From a virus, in the IMG/VR virus record IMGVR_UViG_3300035666_000056, positions 1-41,104 of that record: 41,104 nt of DNA; one strand, written 5' to 3'. Shown here piece by piece: positions 6,206 to 15,188 of this stretch; the first letter of the stretch is position 1; every line of letters starts with the position of its first letter. Below the pieces are notes generated by a model that was not told the DNA's origin, did not search any database, and was given only the letters and a program-made list of their open reading frames with translations. Made by a program: the position numbers and the translations under genes.

Positions 6206-7467
6206 CTTAGTAAATTGAAGATAAATGAACCTCCCTTTTCTCCTTTATATTTTATAAATGCTACTGTTCTAAACTCTGGATCGTTGCTACTACTATCTGC
6301 TGTTGTATCTGCACTATCTAATACCAAATTAGTTGATGAAACAGTTACTGCGTGTGTGTGGTTAAAAATTCCCCCCTGTGCATTTCCATCGTGTCTTGTA
6401 TTTGCACCAAATACAGATGTGCTTCCTGTGTGATTATGAGATATAGCACTATGTGTATGTGATGAACTTGCGTGGGTGTGTGTATTACTTCCACCTGTAT
6501 TTCCTATATCCCCATTTGTATTTGTAATTTTTAAATGGTTACCATACATTGATGAAACTATCTCAAAGTTACCTGGAATATTTGCTATTGTTCCAAGCCA
6601 TAAACCTATTATTCCAACAGGTGTGTAAATTGTTCCACTTCTATTTTGTAAGGCAAGTAACTTCTTAAATGCAGGTTCTACATTTTCTGATGTTGTTGTA
6701 GATGGTGTATCGCTTGTTGAATTACTTGCACTATTTATAGTGGTCGTATGTGTGTGTGTTTTAGAAGCCATATCACTACCACCTGTATTATCATTAAAGG
6801 GTCCTGCAGATAAAGGAGTTGTTAATTGTGTGTGGTCGTGTGAAATACTATGCGTATGAGTTAATGTATGTGCATTTGTTAAACTACCCCCTGTCGTCCC
6901 AGCGTTTGCCCCTGCACTCGCACCTTTTAAATATTTATCAGTTAAGTCTGGTGTTGAATTATTACCATCGCATTTGTAATACCCATTATATTTACCTGTA
7001 TTATTTGAAAAACCTGAGTCATCACTCAAACCTAAACTTAAATTAGGAATACCCCCTGCTGTTGATGTCGGTGTTATATAAATAACAGAATAAAAAGGAG
7101 GATTATTTGAAACAGATGTATATGTAACACTAACTGATGAAACAGAAACATTTGTCGGTCCTCCTGATGTCTGACTTGGGTGTGCGTGGTCTGAAGCAAC
7201 ACCATTTTGGTCAGATGAACCCGAGTCCTCAATAGTTCCACTACCTGTACCATAACTTATTGTATGCGTGTGTGACTGCATTGTATGGGTATGTGATGAA
7301 CCTGTATGCGTATGTGTTGAAGCTCCCCCAGTTACATTAGGATTAGTTGAGCCATCAGTATTACCTTTTGGAAACCTATCATCTAAATCTGTAACTCTTT
7401 GCCAACCTGCAGGAATTGAGGTATTTGTTCCTGTCCAGATAAATATAACTCCATTAGGAATTGCCAT
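6202..7467 (-). CDS. Tail-collar protein with three tandem collar modules
   Basis: 421 residues. The opening PNGVIFIWTGTNTSIPAGWQ followed by DRFPKG is typical of the phage tail-collar domain. The pattern then repeats three times: a lead-in (DRFPKG, DKYLKG, GNHLKI), a Gly-rich stretch, clusters of HxH motifs (HTHTGSSHTHTMQSHTHT; HTHSISHDHT; HTHASSSHTHSAISHNHT), and a closing PPFYSVIYI / EPAFKKLLAL / DPEFRTVAFI. In T4 short tail fibres such His pairs bind metal at a trimer axis. It is probably a distal receptor-binding or fibre-tip protein. GGAGGAATAAT precedes the ATG, one of the few strong SDs in the late arm. Confidence 0.85.
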   Translation of the reverse strand: MAIPNGVIFIWTGTNTSIPAGWQRVTDLDDRFPKGNTDGSTNPNVTGGASTHTHTGSSHTHTMQSHTHTISYGTGSGTIEDSGSSDQNGVASDHAHPSQTSGGPTNVSVSSVSVTYTSVSNNPPFYSVIYITPTSTAGGIPNLSLGLSDDSGFSNNTGKYNGYYKCDGNNSTPDLTDKYLKGASAGANAGTTGGSLTNAHTLTHTHSISHDHTQLTTPLSAGPFNDNTGGSDMASKTHTHTTTINSASNSTSDTPSTTTSENVEPAFKKLLALQNRSGTIYTPVGIIGLWLGTIANIPGNFEIVSSMYGNHLKITNTNGDIGNTGGSNTHTHASSSHTHSAISHNHTGSTSVFGANTRHDGNAQGGIFNHTHAVTVSSTNLVLDSADTTADSSSNDPEFRTVAFIKYKGEKGGSFIFNLLR

Positions 7468-7468
7468 A

Positions 7469-7657
7469 TTATTCCTCCGTTAGAGGGTATTCTACGACTT
7501 CTGCCAGTAACCAGAAAGGTTTATCAATAATTTGTTTTGCTCTATCTAATGCTGATTCGTATGTGGTGTCTATAAGTCTTAAGACAACCTTTTCATGTAA
7601 GTTGCCTAATTCATCTTTTCTTTCATATCCGACTAAATGAAATACTAAATATGTCAT
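7469..7657 (-). CDS. Small tail-region hypothetical protein
   Basis: 62 residues beginning MTYLVFHLVGYERKDELG, acidic overall, with an alpha/beta look. It overlaps the upstream structural gene by 4 bases and abuts the collar gene. It may be a fibre chaperone or a minor tail component, by position only. Confidence 0.6.
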   Translation of the reverse strand: MTYLVFHLVGYERKDELGNLHEKVVLRLIDTTYESALDRAKQIIDKPFWLLAEVVEYPLTEE

Positions 7658-8343
7658 AAGTTTTGCCCTACAGTAAATCCTAAATACGCACCAGTCCCAT
7701 TTTGAATAAATCCAAATACATCCATTTTAGAAGCAGTACTTGTAAGTGTTGGTGTAACACCGTTATCCCATTTAATTGTTGAGAACCAGGTAACTGTCCG
7801 ACTACCAGTTCCATCTTGACCAAGTAAAACGATAAAAGCATCACCATTACCTACATTAGATAATGCCAATGTTCTGTTTCCACCTAAAGTAACCCTTTGT
7901 TTTTTGTAAGTTTCAATATCAAATGTAATAGTTGCACTATCTGTAGCAGTTGCCCAGTCTAGTACTTTATGATTTCCAGTAGCAGTATGTTGCTCTGTAA
8001 ATACATCGTTTATAGCGTCAGCCCATACAACATCTGGCACAAACTCAACTACTGCTCCAATTGCATGTCCTAAAGCAGATGTACCCCCTAATCCTCTTAC
8101 AAGCCCTGTAACAGTTGATCCAGACACCCCTGTAAAAGAGATATACTCTGTGAGCGCAGGTGTTAATGCTCCGTTAACATCTATCCTGTCAATAACTAAA
8201 ATTCCAGGTATTGATGATGATGCTTGGAGATCTGCTGAGACGGATGTCGAAAATGTTATTGTACCTGTTTCTCCAGAGGTTAAAGTATTTGCTAATGCTT
8301 TTTGAATTGCGTTTTTAAGTGGAACATTATATAGGTTTGCCAT
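7654..8343 (-). CDS. Putative tail fibre / minor tail protein
   Basis: 229 residues, rich in Ser, Thr, Gly and Val with a beta-structure pattern. The segment EYISFTGVSGSTVTGLVRGLGGTSALGHAIGAVVEF resembles a module found at the N terminus of phage fibre proteins. The C-terminal half (LGGNRTLALSNVGNGDAFIVLLGQDGTGSRTVTW) resembles a repeated beta-sandwich found in fibres. It lies between the tail-nozzle and collar genes. The start has no SD; the leader is TTTATTATTAATAAATT directly before ATG. Confidence 0.65.
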   Translation of the reverse strand: MANLYNVPLKNAIQKALANTLTSGETGTITFSTSVSADLQASSSIPGILVIDRIDVNGALTPALTEYISFTGVSGSTVTGLVRGLGGTSALGHAIGAVVEFVPDVVWADAINDVFTEQHTATGNHKVLDWATATDSATITFDIETYKKQRVTLGGNRTLALSNVGNGDAFIVLLGQDGTGSRTVTWFSTIKWDNGVTPTLTSTASKMDVFGFIQNGTGAYLGFTVGQNL

Positions 8344-8381
8344 AATTTATTAATAATAAATAATTAATTAAATATCAATAT

Positions 8382-10337
8382 TTAAATTCTATTAGCACTA
8401 GAAATAGAGCCCTCTGGCTGTAGAGATGCAATGATTTTTAAATCTACTAATTCAAAGTTTGTTTCTGTTTGCGTTTGTGTAACTTCAATTTGTATTGTTC
8501 TACCGACTTTATAAAATGATGTCCATCTTATAATATCCTCTGGTGTTGATGCTGTTATATTTAAATTTGTTGTACCATAGTTCTTTGTACCCCATAAATC
8601 AGAACCCCAACCAGTACCCCCACTTGATCCTTGTAATTCAAAAGATAAAGCTTCACTAGCAGTCGTGCCATCTCTTTGCTCATATAATATTTGTATTGAG
8701 ACAGTACCAGATACATTTCTAAATAAAGTATTTATAATTTCAATCGTTTTTAACACAGACCAATTGTTAAAATCATCCTTTTTTGTTTTCACAATTTTAA
8801 CTATTGCAGTGCCACTATCGGATTTGTATATAGAATTAAAATCTCTAATCTTTCCGTCATCACAACCTGCTAAGTATAATACTTTTCCGTTGTCATCTAT
8901 ATACTCAAGCCATTGAGTTATACCAAATGGTGTTTTCCAAGGACCAATAAAGCATCCTCTTTCATAATCATAGACCATCGTGTCTTTTGTGCCTGGAAAT
9001 GAAAATAAATATTTGTAATCTAAGTACCCAGATGCCACACGATTTAAATCACTATCTGTAACCCCTTTAACATAAGGTCTAATTCTAGCACTCACTTCTC
9101 GTGTTCTAATTTGATTTAGATAAGCCTGTTCTGCACCTATTGTTTGTAATCCAGTTCTACCAAAGTAAAAAGTGTTATTTTGTATATTAACTATACTTCT
9201 AAAAGATGAGCATCCTACAGGTGCAACTAACTGGTATTGTGGTGTTAACACGCTGTAATTTCCAATTTCTATATATGAAAGAGTTACTAAATATACGCTT
9301 TCCTTCATAAATACTAATATGCCTGGAGTTGTAATACCCCCTAAAGATGACTGACCAATAGTTTCAATACCTGTTATCTCATCCCCACTGTCTGGTGCAA
9401 TTCGTATATAACCACCGCCATTTTGCCAGTTAAACCTGTCTTGATAAGGATATTTACCAGATATCATAAGCATAGTTGGATCGTTTTCAACACCTGCTAA
9501 TACTAAACGGTCATCAAACCTTGTTATATACTTCGCTTTAACTCCAGATGTTGTATTAGTAGTTTGTGGAAATGTAGACGATTGAGGAATTCCAGAGTCT
9601 CTAAAAGATGTAACAGTTGACCCGACAGTAGCAATTAATGTTTCATCTCCTGGAAGCCCTGCGTATATACCAAACCCTTTGACTAATCCAGAGGCTGTGG
9701 ATGGCATAACCCATGTTAAGTTTGCAGTAAAGTTTTCTCTATCAAAAGACATGTTAGTAAGCAAAGCTGATGATGATGGTAAGGTTTCTCCTGCATTTGA
9801 AAAGGCACTTACTTTATAACTCCATGTAGCAGTACCTGTAGCACCAGATACAAATGATGCCACTAATGATGCTGGACTTGATATCCCAGAGTAAATAGTA
9901 ATATTTGTGCCGTCATACCTACATAAGTTTGTGCTACTTGATACAATATATTGATAATTTGCTATTTGAGAAGAGTTTATAATTGCTCCAGAGGCAAATG
10001 ATGCTCCCCCTATAAGTGTAGTAGATGCGCCAGATTTCTTTCTTAAATACCCACTATCATTTACATATAACAACTCATTTGCGCCAGTATTTAAGTTTTC
10101 ATACTTTTCTAACATTCTAATTGTTGTACTGCCCGCTGATAAGTAAACTTGACTGCCCCACCTACTAGTTAACACACCTTCACCTATTAACATGCAGTTG
10201 TCCGACTGCACTAATTCAGTCTTTTTAATTTCTGTTGGTGTATAAAATAAGTTTAAACCCCCTGCAAAGCCATTATAATTTTGAACCAGCTTTGGTTGTG
10301 GTATATATTTTGGTGCTCTTGGATTTAAAATAGGCAT
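8382..10337 (-). CDS. Tail tubular protein B-like (nozzle, T7 gp12 type)
   Basis: 651 residues. The N terminus has the pattern NGFAGGLNLFYTPTEIKKTELVQSDNCMLIGEGVLTSRWG, followed by beta-propeller-like repeats (YDGTNITIYSG, DRLVLAGVENDPTMLMISG, FYFGRTGLQTIG, DTMVYDYERGCFIGPW). This matches the nozzle family of short-tailed phages, which forms the distal part of the tail tube. It sits directly downstream of the tail tubular A gene, as in T7-like phages. TAGGAGT lies about 9 bases ahead of the ATG. The length fits the family (roughly 600-800 residues). Confidence 0.75.
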   Translation of the reverse strand: MPILNPRAPKYIPQPKLVQNYNGFAGGLNLFYTPTEIKKTELVQSDNCMLIGEGVLTSRWGSQVYLSAGSTTIRMLEKYENLNTGANELLYVNDSGYLRKKSGASTTLIGGASFASGAIINSSQIANYQYIVSSSTNLCRYDGTNITIYSGISSPASLVASFVSGATGTATWSYKVSAFSNAGETLPSSSALLTNMSFDRENFTANLTWVMPSTASGLVKGFGIYAGLPGDETLIATVGSTVTSFRDSGIPQSSTFPQTTNTTSGVKAKYITRFDDRLVLAGVENDPTMLMISGKYPYQDRFNWQNGGGYIRIAPDSGDEITGIETIGQSSLGGITTPGILVFMKESVYLVTLSYIEIGNYSVLTPQYQLVAPVGCSSFRSIVNIQNNTFYFGRTGLQTIGAEQAYLNQIRTREVSARIRPYVKGVTDSDLNRVASGYLDYKYLFSFPGTKDTMVYDYERGCFIGPWKTPFGITQWLEYIDDNGKVLYLAGCDDGKIRDFNSIYKSDSGTAIVKIVKTKKDDFNNWSVLKTIEIINTLFRNVSGTVSIQILYEQRDGTTASEALSFELQGSSGGTGWGSDLWGTKNYGTTNLNITASTPEDIIRWTSFYKVGRTIQIEVTQTQTETNFELVDLKIIASLQPEGSISSANRI

Positions 10338-10338
10338 A

Positions 10339-10998
10339 TTAATCTACTCCTATTATGTAATTTCCTGTATTAAATGGTATTTTATTATTTTTACCAAATG
10401 GGACATTCTCTTCCTCTATTGCATTAGATAACATCCTTTGTGCATCTGCTTGTAATAAAGGATATCTTGAGTCTGCTCTTGCTTGAAATACTAAAGCAGA
10501 AACTCTTTTAACAAGATATTGTGATGCACTTGTTGGTACATAATCTGTCAATGTTGCGACACTTGACGGAAATGACATATAATCAATTTGTGCTGACACA
10601 CCAGACTCTAAAGCAGGGTTTATTGTTAATGTTTTGTTTCTTATAGTTCCACTTAAATAACAATATTTATCGCTTGAGTATTTATTAAATCTGTCTTTTT
10701 GATCAATAAGTGGGTATTCTGTGGGTAAGTCTGAGCCGTCTCCAAACACATACAATGTAGACATAGCCTCTCTCCAGTTTACTGGCAAACTGACAACTTG
10801 ACTGCTAACAGTAGAGGTATTTACATGCAAAACAGTTCTTAAATCTCTCCAAGTGTAGGTATCCGCCCATTCACCTAAAGCATCATTTATATACTGAATT
10901 CTAACTGTAAGATCTGTTCCTACAGGGACAACAGCATTTTGTTCTGTTAATGCTCCAACAGATTTAAGTATATTGCTTACATTGTAATAGGTACTCAT
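10339..10998 (-). CDS. Tail tubular protein A-like (head-tail adaptor, T7 gp11 type)
   Basis: 219 residues. The N-terminal helices carry LKSVGALTEQNAVVPVGTDLTVRIQYINDALGEWADTYTWRDLR, a typical adaptor pattern, followed by a beta segment and C-terminal helices LVKRVSALVFQARADSRYPLLQADAQRML. The length matches T7 gp11-like adaptors (about 200 residues), and the neighbour is the nozzle gene. The assignment rests on pattern and synteny. The start lacks an SD (AT-rich leader ending TTTTAAATTT-ATG). Confidence 0.7.
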   Translation of the reverse strand: MSTYYNVSNILKSVGALTEQNAVVPVGTDLTVRIQYINDALGEWADTYTWRDLRTVLHVNTSTVSSQVVSLPVNWREAMSTLYVFGDGSDLPTEYPLIDQKDRFNKYSSDKYCYLSGTIRNKTLTINPALESGVSAQIDYMSFPSSVATLTDYVPTSASQYLVKRVSALVFQARADSRYPLLQADAQRMLSNAIEEENVPFGKNNKIPFNTGNYIIGVD

Positions 10999-11016
10999 AA
11001 ATTTAAAATAATAAAA

Positions 11017-11199
11017 TTACAAAGTTTTTTCAATGATTTCTTTGTTTTGATTTTTCTCTAACTCTTCAATGTAATCTGAGATTGTTTTAAGTGCTTTTTG
11101 CAACTCTATATGCTCATCCCAAGTTCCCTTGTGAGCCATTAAAATAGTAGCAATTAAATTAAAAAGTCTGTTTTTCTCATCAGCAGTCATTTGCATCAT
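11017..11199 (-). CDS. Small helical hypothetical protein
   Basis: 60 residues, all helical and charged (DEKNRLFNLIATILMAHKGTWDEHIELQKALKTI). ATG ATG CAA ATG at the start leaves the exact Met uncertain; GAGTGGA upstream supports the first. It overlaps the preceding gene by 20 bases. It may be a small tail-assembly protein, by position. Confidence 0.55.
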   Translation of the reverse strand: MMQMTADEKNRLFNLIATILMAHKGTWDEHIELQKALKTISDYIEELEKNQNKEIIEKTL

Positions 11200-11458
11200 T
11201 CCACTCAGAAGTTTGTTTTATTTTTTGATACATTTTAGATGTTGTATTCTCGTCATGTATAAAATCAAAATCATCTCCAGTCCAAGAAAATCTGTAACTT
11301 TCTAAAAATGCAGACCCAGATTCAAAATCTTCTTTTGATAAATATGAGACTAATTTACATCTTGCAGTTTTTGTTGGAAATGAAATATCGTAATCGTATA
11401 TTTTATGAAATTGGGTATCTATTCCGTATGCAGTTTTAACAGATTTACATAATGCCAT
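11180..11458 (-). CDS. Hypothetical protein between fibre and tail-tube genes
   Basis: 92 residues from MALCKSVKTAYGIDTQFHKIYDYDISFPTKTARCKLVSYLSKEDFESG. The pattern is like small structural proteins of phage tails that carry 'sYlskea...gk..l......'. An upstream TTG at 11473 is in frame, but the ATG at 11458 fits better after the fibre stop at 11476. AATATAGGT is a weak SD. The function is unknown. Confidence 0.6.
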   Translation of the reverse strand: MALCKSVKTAYGIDTQFHKIYDYDISFPTKTARCKLVSYLSKEDFESGSAFLESYRFSWTGDDFDFIHDENTTSKMYQKIKQTSEWNDANDC

Positions 11459-11475
11459 ACCTATATTATACAAAA

Positions 11476-14145
11476 TTAAGCGTTATAAGCGTATAGCCAT
11501 TTGAAACTACCATTGACTGCGATTCTAATCTTATGCGAAAAAGTTGTAGCAGTTGATGACGCAATGATAGGGTTACCAGCTCCAATAGTTGCTTCAAAGT
11601 TTATAAACTCTTCAGATATGTCTGATTGTTGCAAAATTAAAGTAGGAATTCCCGCAGTTGTTGAGTTTTGGTTTACATCTAACATAGCATCTGGAGTAGT
11701 GTCTGCAATACCCAATCTTCCTAAAAGGTATGAGTTTGCACCCCATTCAGAATAAATTGCCCAAGAATTAGTAACTGTTCCAGCTTGATTATTTACTGAG
11801 ATATTATCTATAAATAAGCCATACAAGTTTGTAATAACCCCTGTTTCAGAGTATGGTCTAACATTTATTCCTTTAGCCTCAAAAGTTCTAATACTACTTG
11901 CGGCACTTCTATAATGTCCATAAGCAAAGTTTACAGCCTCAACAGACTGAATAAAACCTCTGTCAGTTGCAACATCTCTTAACATATCAGCACTAAAACC
12001 ATAGACATAACCACCGATTGAAACATTAGAAGCAATAGCCATTTCCAAACCAAAGTTTATAGTTCTATAAAAGTTAATTTTTGAAGTTGTGTAGTTTAAA
12101 TTACTATTTATTGTTAAACCACCTGTAGAAGCATCCCAGTTACTAAAGTCTGTTCTTATTGAAGTTACAAAATTAGAGGCTGGACTTTGGTTAATACCAA
12201 GTCTCCCATCATTTCTAACAATGAAAAGTTGTGTAGCATTAGAGTTTGCCGTATATATTGCATTGTTTGTATGGTCGGATGAACTTGCCATAATGTCTAA
12301 AGCACTATTTGTTGTTGGAAACATATTATTTACTCCCAATGCTAATGTTCCCTTGTGATAACTTGTTCCACCATCTGAATAAATTGAGTAAGCCGCATTT
12401 TTTGTAACAATACAAGCATTTGATAAATACATATTGTAAAAATAACTAATAGAAGCATTTGCCAAACCAACAATGTTAGTTTCTAAAAGTCTTATGTCAA
12501 AAACATCTGAGTTTTCTTGTTTATATGTGATTTTTTGGCCAACAACATAATCAATTAGAGTATTAGAACTTCCATCAACATTTACATAGTTTTCCTCAGC
12601 AGTAACGGATGCAACAACACCAGAAACATTTGATGTAAGTGCAATAACATTTGACATAGCAGTTTTATTATTTAAAGGGGATGTTGATTCAATTTCCAGA
12701 GTATTTGATATTGAATAAGTATCATCTACAGCACTTGGTCTATACCTAAAATCAAACTTTGCAATCGGACTTTGTGAATGTCCAAATAATGTATAACTTT
12801 CAGTTGGGTTTACAAAAACTTTTCCATTTGTTGTAGTTGGCATTGAATTTGGAAATAAATATAAATTTTCTGTATCTGTTATTCCACCATATAATAATTG
12901 CCCCCCACTTCTACCAGCAATTAAAAGGTATTGTGTGTGGTCATCAATTCCCAAAGAAACAGTTGAGCCATGAACTATTACATTTAATGCAGACAATGAA
13001 CCTAAACTTGGTTTTGATACAACTGATGCGTATGATAACTCATTTAGAGCAGATAAAGATCCTAAACTAGGCTTGGACACAACTGATGCGTAGGATAAAT
13101 CATTCAATGCAGATAACGATCCTAAACTAGGTAATGACACTAAATTGTAAAAATTAACGGTATTTTGAACTGCTAAAGATCCTAAAGATAAAAATGCTAA
13201 CACAGATGGAAGGCTTTTATTTTTCCAAAGAGTGCCGTCTGATTGTAATACATGCCCAGATGCTAAACTTAAAATTGCAATATCATGTATTTCTCTTGTT
13301 TCATAACCATTTAATACATTAACTACTAACTCGCCATCAGATGTCGCTTTAACAACTGTTCCTACTCTTACATAATGAAGTGGTGCTAATTGAGGTGTGC
13401 TTGTAAATAAACCAGCTGTTACACCAGATAAATAAAGAGTATCCCCTGCTGTATAAGAAGATAAATTGATCCCAGATAATGCACCAAAGGTCGTAACCCA
13501 ACCTGTCGCTCCGTTATTTATATCCTCTGCAGTCATACCAATAGTAAAAGCAGAAGTCGTATCTGAATCGGCTTTTGCTCTTTCTATTGTTGGAGTATTA
13601 CCAGATACACCGTTTATATATACAACCGTGCCTTTTATCATATTTGTACCAGTTGAGTTTCTAACTCTTCTTGGAAAAATAGACTCCATACCAACTGCAA
13701 CATCTACATTTCCTCCTGGCAATCCATACTCTAAATGACCGTAATTTGTATTCCAGTTTAATAATCCTTCTGTAATAACAGTAGCACCAGCTGTTAAGTT
13801 AAATTGTAAATTGTTTAAATTTAAATTCCCAATACTTCCTTGAGATGCGTAAACTGTGTTTGAATATAATGTATTAGTGCTGATAGTTGAGGAGTTAACT
13901 CCGTGAAAGAAACCTGTATGTATTGAAGCGTTTGATAAAACTCCGAGGCTTGATGTTGTAAGGTATCCAATACTTGCAGAACTTCCATTAGCATGAATGA
14001 ATTGTACCAAATTTAAACTGGCATAAGATAACACACCTAAATTATTGACTACAAATGGGTCTGTAATAGATGCTAAAGATATCAAAGCAACATCTGAGTT
14101 TCTTAACTTTTGAAGTAATGGATCAAAATATGGAATTATTGTCAT
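11476..14145 (-). CDS. Large tail fibre / receptor-binding protein
   Basis: 889 residues. The N terminus is rich in LGVLSxASI-type repeats. The middle has three tandem 20-residue repeats (consensus PSLGSLSALNxLSYASVVSK) near residues 335-387. A Gly/Ser/Thr-rich beta region follows, with a C-terminal strand-rich end IRIAVNGSFKWLYAYNA typical of fibre tips. It overlaps the upstream gene by 4 bases. It is by far the longest tail gene and the best candidate for host recognition. The family is called from composition, repeats and position, not from a conserved enzymatic motif. Confidence 0.7.
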   Translation of the reverse strand: MTIIPYFDPLLQKLRNSDVALISLASITDPFVVNNLGVLSYASLNLVQFIHANGSSASIGYLTTSSLGVLSNASIHTGFFHGVNSSTISTNTLYSNTVYASQGSIGNLNLNNLQFNLTAGATVITEGLLNWNTNYGHLEYGLPGGNVDVAVGMESIFPRRVRNSTGTNMIKGTVVYINGVSGNTPTIERAKADSDTTSAFTIGMTAEDINNGATGWVTTFGALSGINLSSYTAGDTLYLSGVTAGLFTSTPQLAPLHYVRVGTVVKATSDGELVVNVLNGYETREIHDIAILSLASGHVLQSDGTLWKNKSLPSVLAFLSLGSLAVQNTVNFYNLVSLPSLGSLSALNDLSYASVVSKPSLGSLSALNELSYASVVSKPSLGSLSALNVIVHGSTVSLGIDDHTQYLLIAGRSGGQLLYGGITDTENLYLFPNSMPTTTNGKVFVNPTESYTLFGHSQSPIAKFDFRYRPSAVDDTYSISNTLEIESTSPLNNKTAMSNVIALTSNVSGVVASVTAEENYVNVDGSSNTLIDYVVGQKITYKQENSDVFDIRLLETNIVGLANASISYFYNMYLSNACIVTKNAAYSIYSDGGTSYHKGTLALGVNNMFPTTNSALDIMASSSDHTNNAIYTANSNATQLFIVRNDGRLGINQSPASNFVTSIRTDFSNWDASTGGLTINSNLNYTTSKINFYRTINFGLEMAIASNVSIGGYVYGFSADMLRDVATDRGFIQSVEAVNFAYGHYRSAASSIRTFEAKGINVRPYSETGVITNLYGLFIDNISVNNQAGTVTNSWAIYSEWGANSYLLGRLGIADTTPDAMLDVNQNSTTAGIPTLILQQSDISEEFINFEATIGAGNPIIASSTATTFSHKIRIAVNGSFKWLYAYNA
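12985..13140 (-). repeat. 60-bp tandem repeats inside the tail fibre gene (about 2.6 copies)
   Basis: Copies at 12985-13044, 13045-13104 and a partial one at 13105-13140 have a period of exactly 60 bp and share blocks such as CCTAAACT and ACAACTGATGCGTA. In frame they encode 20-residue units with the core SLGSLSALN.LSYASVVSKP. This suggests growth of the fibre shaft by unequal recombination. Confidence 0.85.
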
Positions 14146-14468
14146 GAAGTGTATGAATAAGTGGTTCTAGCAGACCATTGTTTGTTATAAATTGTCGAAC
14201 CATCAGCATAATAAATACTAATTGGATTATTGGTGTTTATTTTTTTAATCTTCCAGACTGCGGTAGATATAGATGACAATGGTAATGCATAACCTACATA
14301 AATGTCTGCACCTGCTATATCTATTAACTGAGTTTCATCAACTTCTCTAACCCTTTGAAAAGCTTGTCCTTCTATTACATTTCCAATCCTTCCAAATTGC
14401 TCGAACATCATAATAGCCTCTGGACTATTAATTCCATTACCCATTTGGTCTATAATATTATTTGTCAT
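14142..14468 (-). CDS. Small virion-associated protein upstream of fibre
   Basis: 108 residues. The C-terminal part ADIYVGYALPLSSISTAVWKIKKINTNN followed by YYADGSTIYNKQWSARTTYSY matches a short beta module (AdG...n.W..R....Y) often encoded next to phage fibre and head-completion genes. It overlaps both neighbours (ATGA with the fibre gene, 11 bases with the upstream gene). A fibre-attachment or decoration role is inferred. Confidence 0.6.
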   Translation of the reverse strand: MTNNIIDQMGNGINSPEAIMMFEQFGRIGNVIEGQAFQRVREVDETQLIDIAGADIYVGYALPLSSISTAVWKIKKINTNNPISIYYADGSTIYNKQWSARTTYSYTS

Positions 14469-14835
14469 TTATAATCCTTTCTATATCTCTATTCAAAATG
14501 TCTCTTTGTTGTACTAGAAATATATATCTTGATATTGTTTTTATTTGTTTCTCTAATGCTGACTTTCCTAAAGTATTACCTAAAGATTTGACATGGTATA
14601 TGATGTCATCTAAGTTTTGTGGATTAAGAGAGTTAACATACTCTATAATCCTGTTTAGATCTACATCATATCTGGCAATTTCATTATGAGGTATGTTAAA
14701 CATTTCTGCTATTTTAAACTTTGCAGTTTCAATAGGGATTACCACTTCCGTTTGTTGCGGAGTTTCTTTATTATCAGTTTGAGTATTAATCTCAACAGGT
14801 ACTTCGTATTTTTTAACATCTTCACTACCTAACAT
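14458..14835 (-). CDS. Hypothetical protein
   Basis: 125 residues with an acidic, Gln/Thr-rich N-terminal stretch (residues 10-35) followed by a helical domain (AKFKIAEMFNIPHNEIARYDVDLNRIIEYV). No known motif is visible. It has no SD; TTTATATACT lies directly ahead of the ATG. By position it is a minor virion protein or assembly factor. Confidence 0.55.
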   Translation of the reverse strand: MLGSEDVKKYEVPVEINTQTDNKETPQQTEVVIPIETAKFKIAEMFNIPHNEIARYDVDLNRIIEYVNSLNPQNLDDIIYHVKSLGNTLGKSALEKQIKTISRYIFLVQQRDILNRDIERIINDK

Positions 14836-14852
14836 AGTATATAAATACTAAT

Positions 14853-15188
14853 TTATTGGTCTTTTTTCAACTGTTGATATGCGTACAATAGTTTTTTAAA
14901 GTCTTTGAAATACATTGAAACTATTATATCTTGCCTGTCCCTTTTTGTTATTGCCAGAGCAAATTTTTCAGAAGTATAAGCCTCTGCTAGTGCATGTTCT
15001 ATACTAAAACTTCTACCAACTTTGCATTGAATAGCAAACTCATCAGTATTTGCTATATCAACACCTAATCCTTCTTGGTACTCTAGGTTTCTTTTAGCCT
15101 CTGGAAATACATCTTTAATTAAATTTACAATCTCTCTTTCAAAATTATGCCCTTTGTTTCTACTTCTACTTCCACTCATTCTATACAC
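14853..15188 (-). CDS. PD-(D/E)xK nuclease, Holliday-junction-resolvase-like
   Basis: 111 residues. SRSRNKGHNFEREIVNLI supplies the first acidic residue, NLEYQEGLGVDI the central Asp, and FAIQCKVGRSF the xK, in the order expected of small PD-(D/E)xK resolvases (Hjc/VRR-like). An active nuclease would resolve branched replication intermediates before packaging or degrade host DNA. It is unusual to find it between tail-fibre and glycosyltransferase genes. It overlaps the upstream gene by 13 bases, so it is co-expressed late. Confidence 0.75.
   Translation of the reverse strand: MYRMSGSRSRNKGHNFEREIVNLIKDVFPEAKRNLEYQEGLGVDIANTDEFAIQCKVGRSFSIEHALAEAYTSEKFALAITKRDRQDIIVSMYFKDFKKLLYAYQQLKKDQ

Noticed and set aside
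7268-7483. Cys/Val-rich + strand frame opposite the collar gene
   Set aside because: It is the mirror of the His/Thr repeat codons (GTG TGT) of the collar gene and has no start signal.
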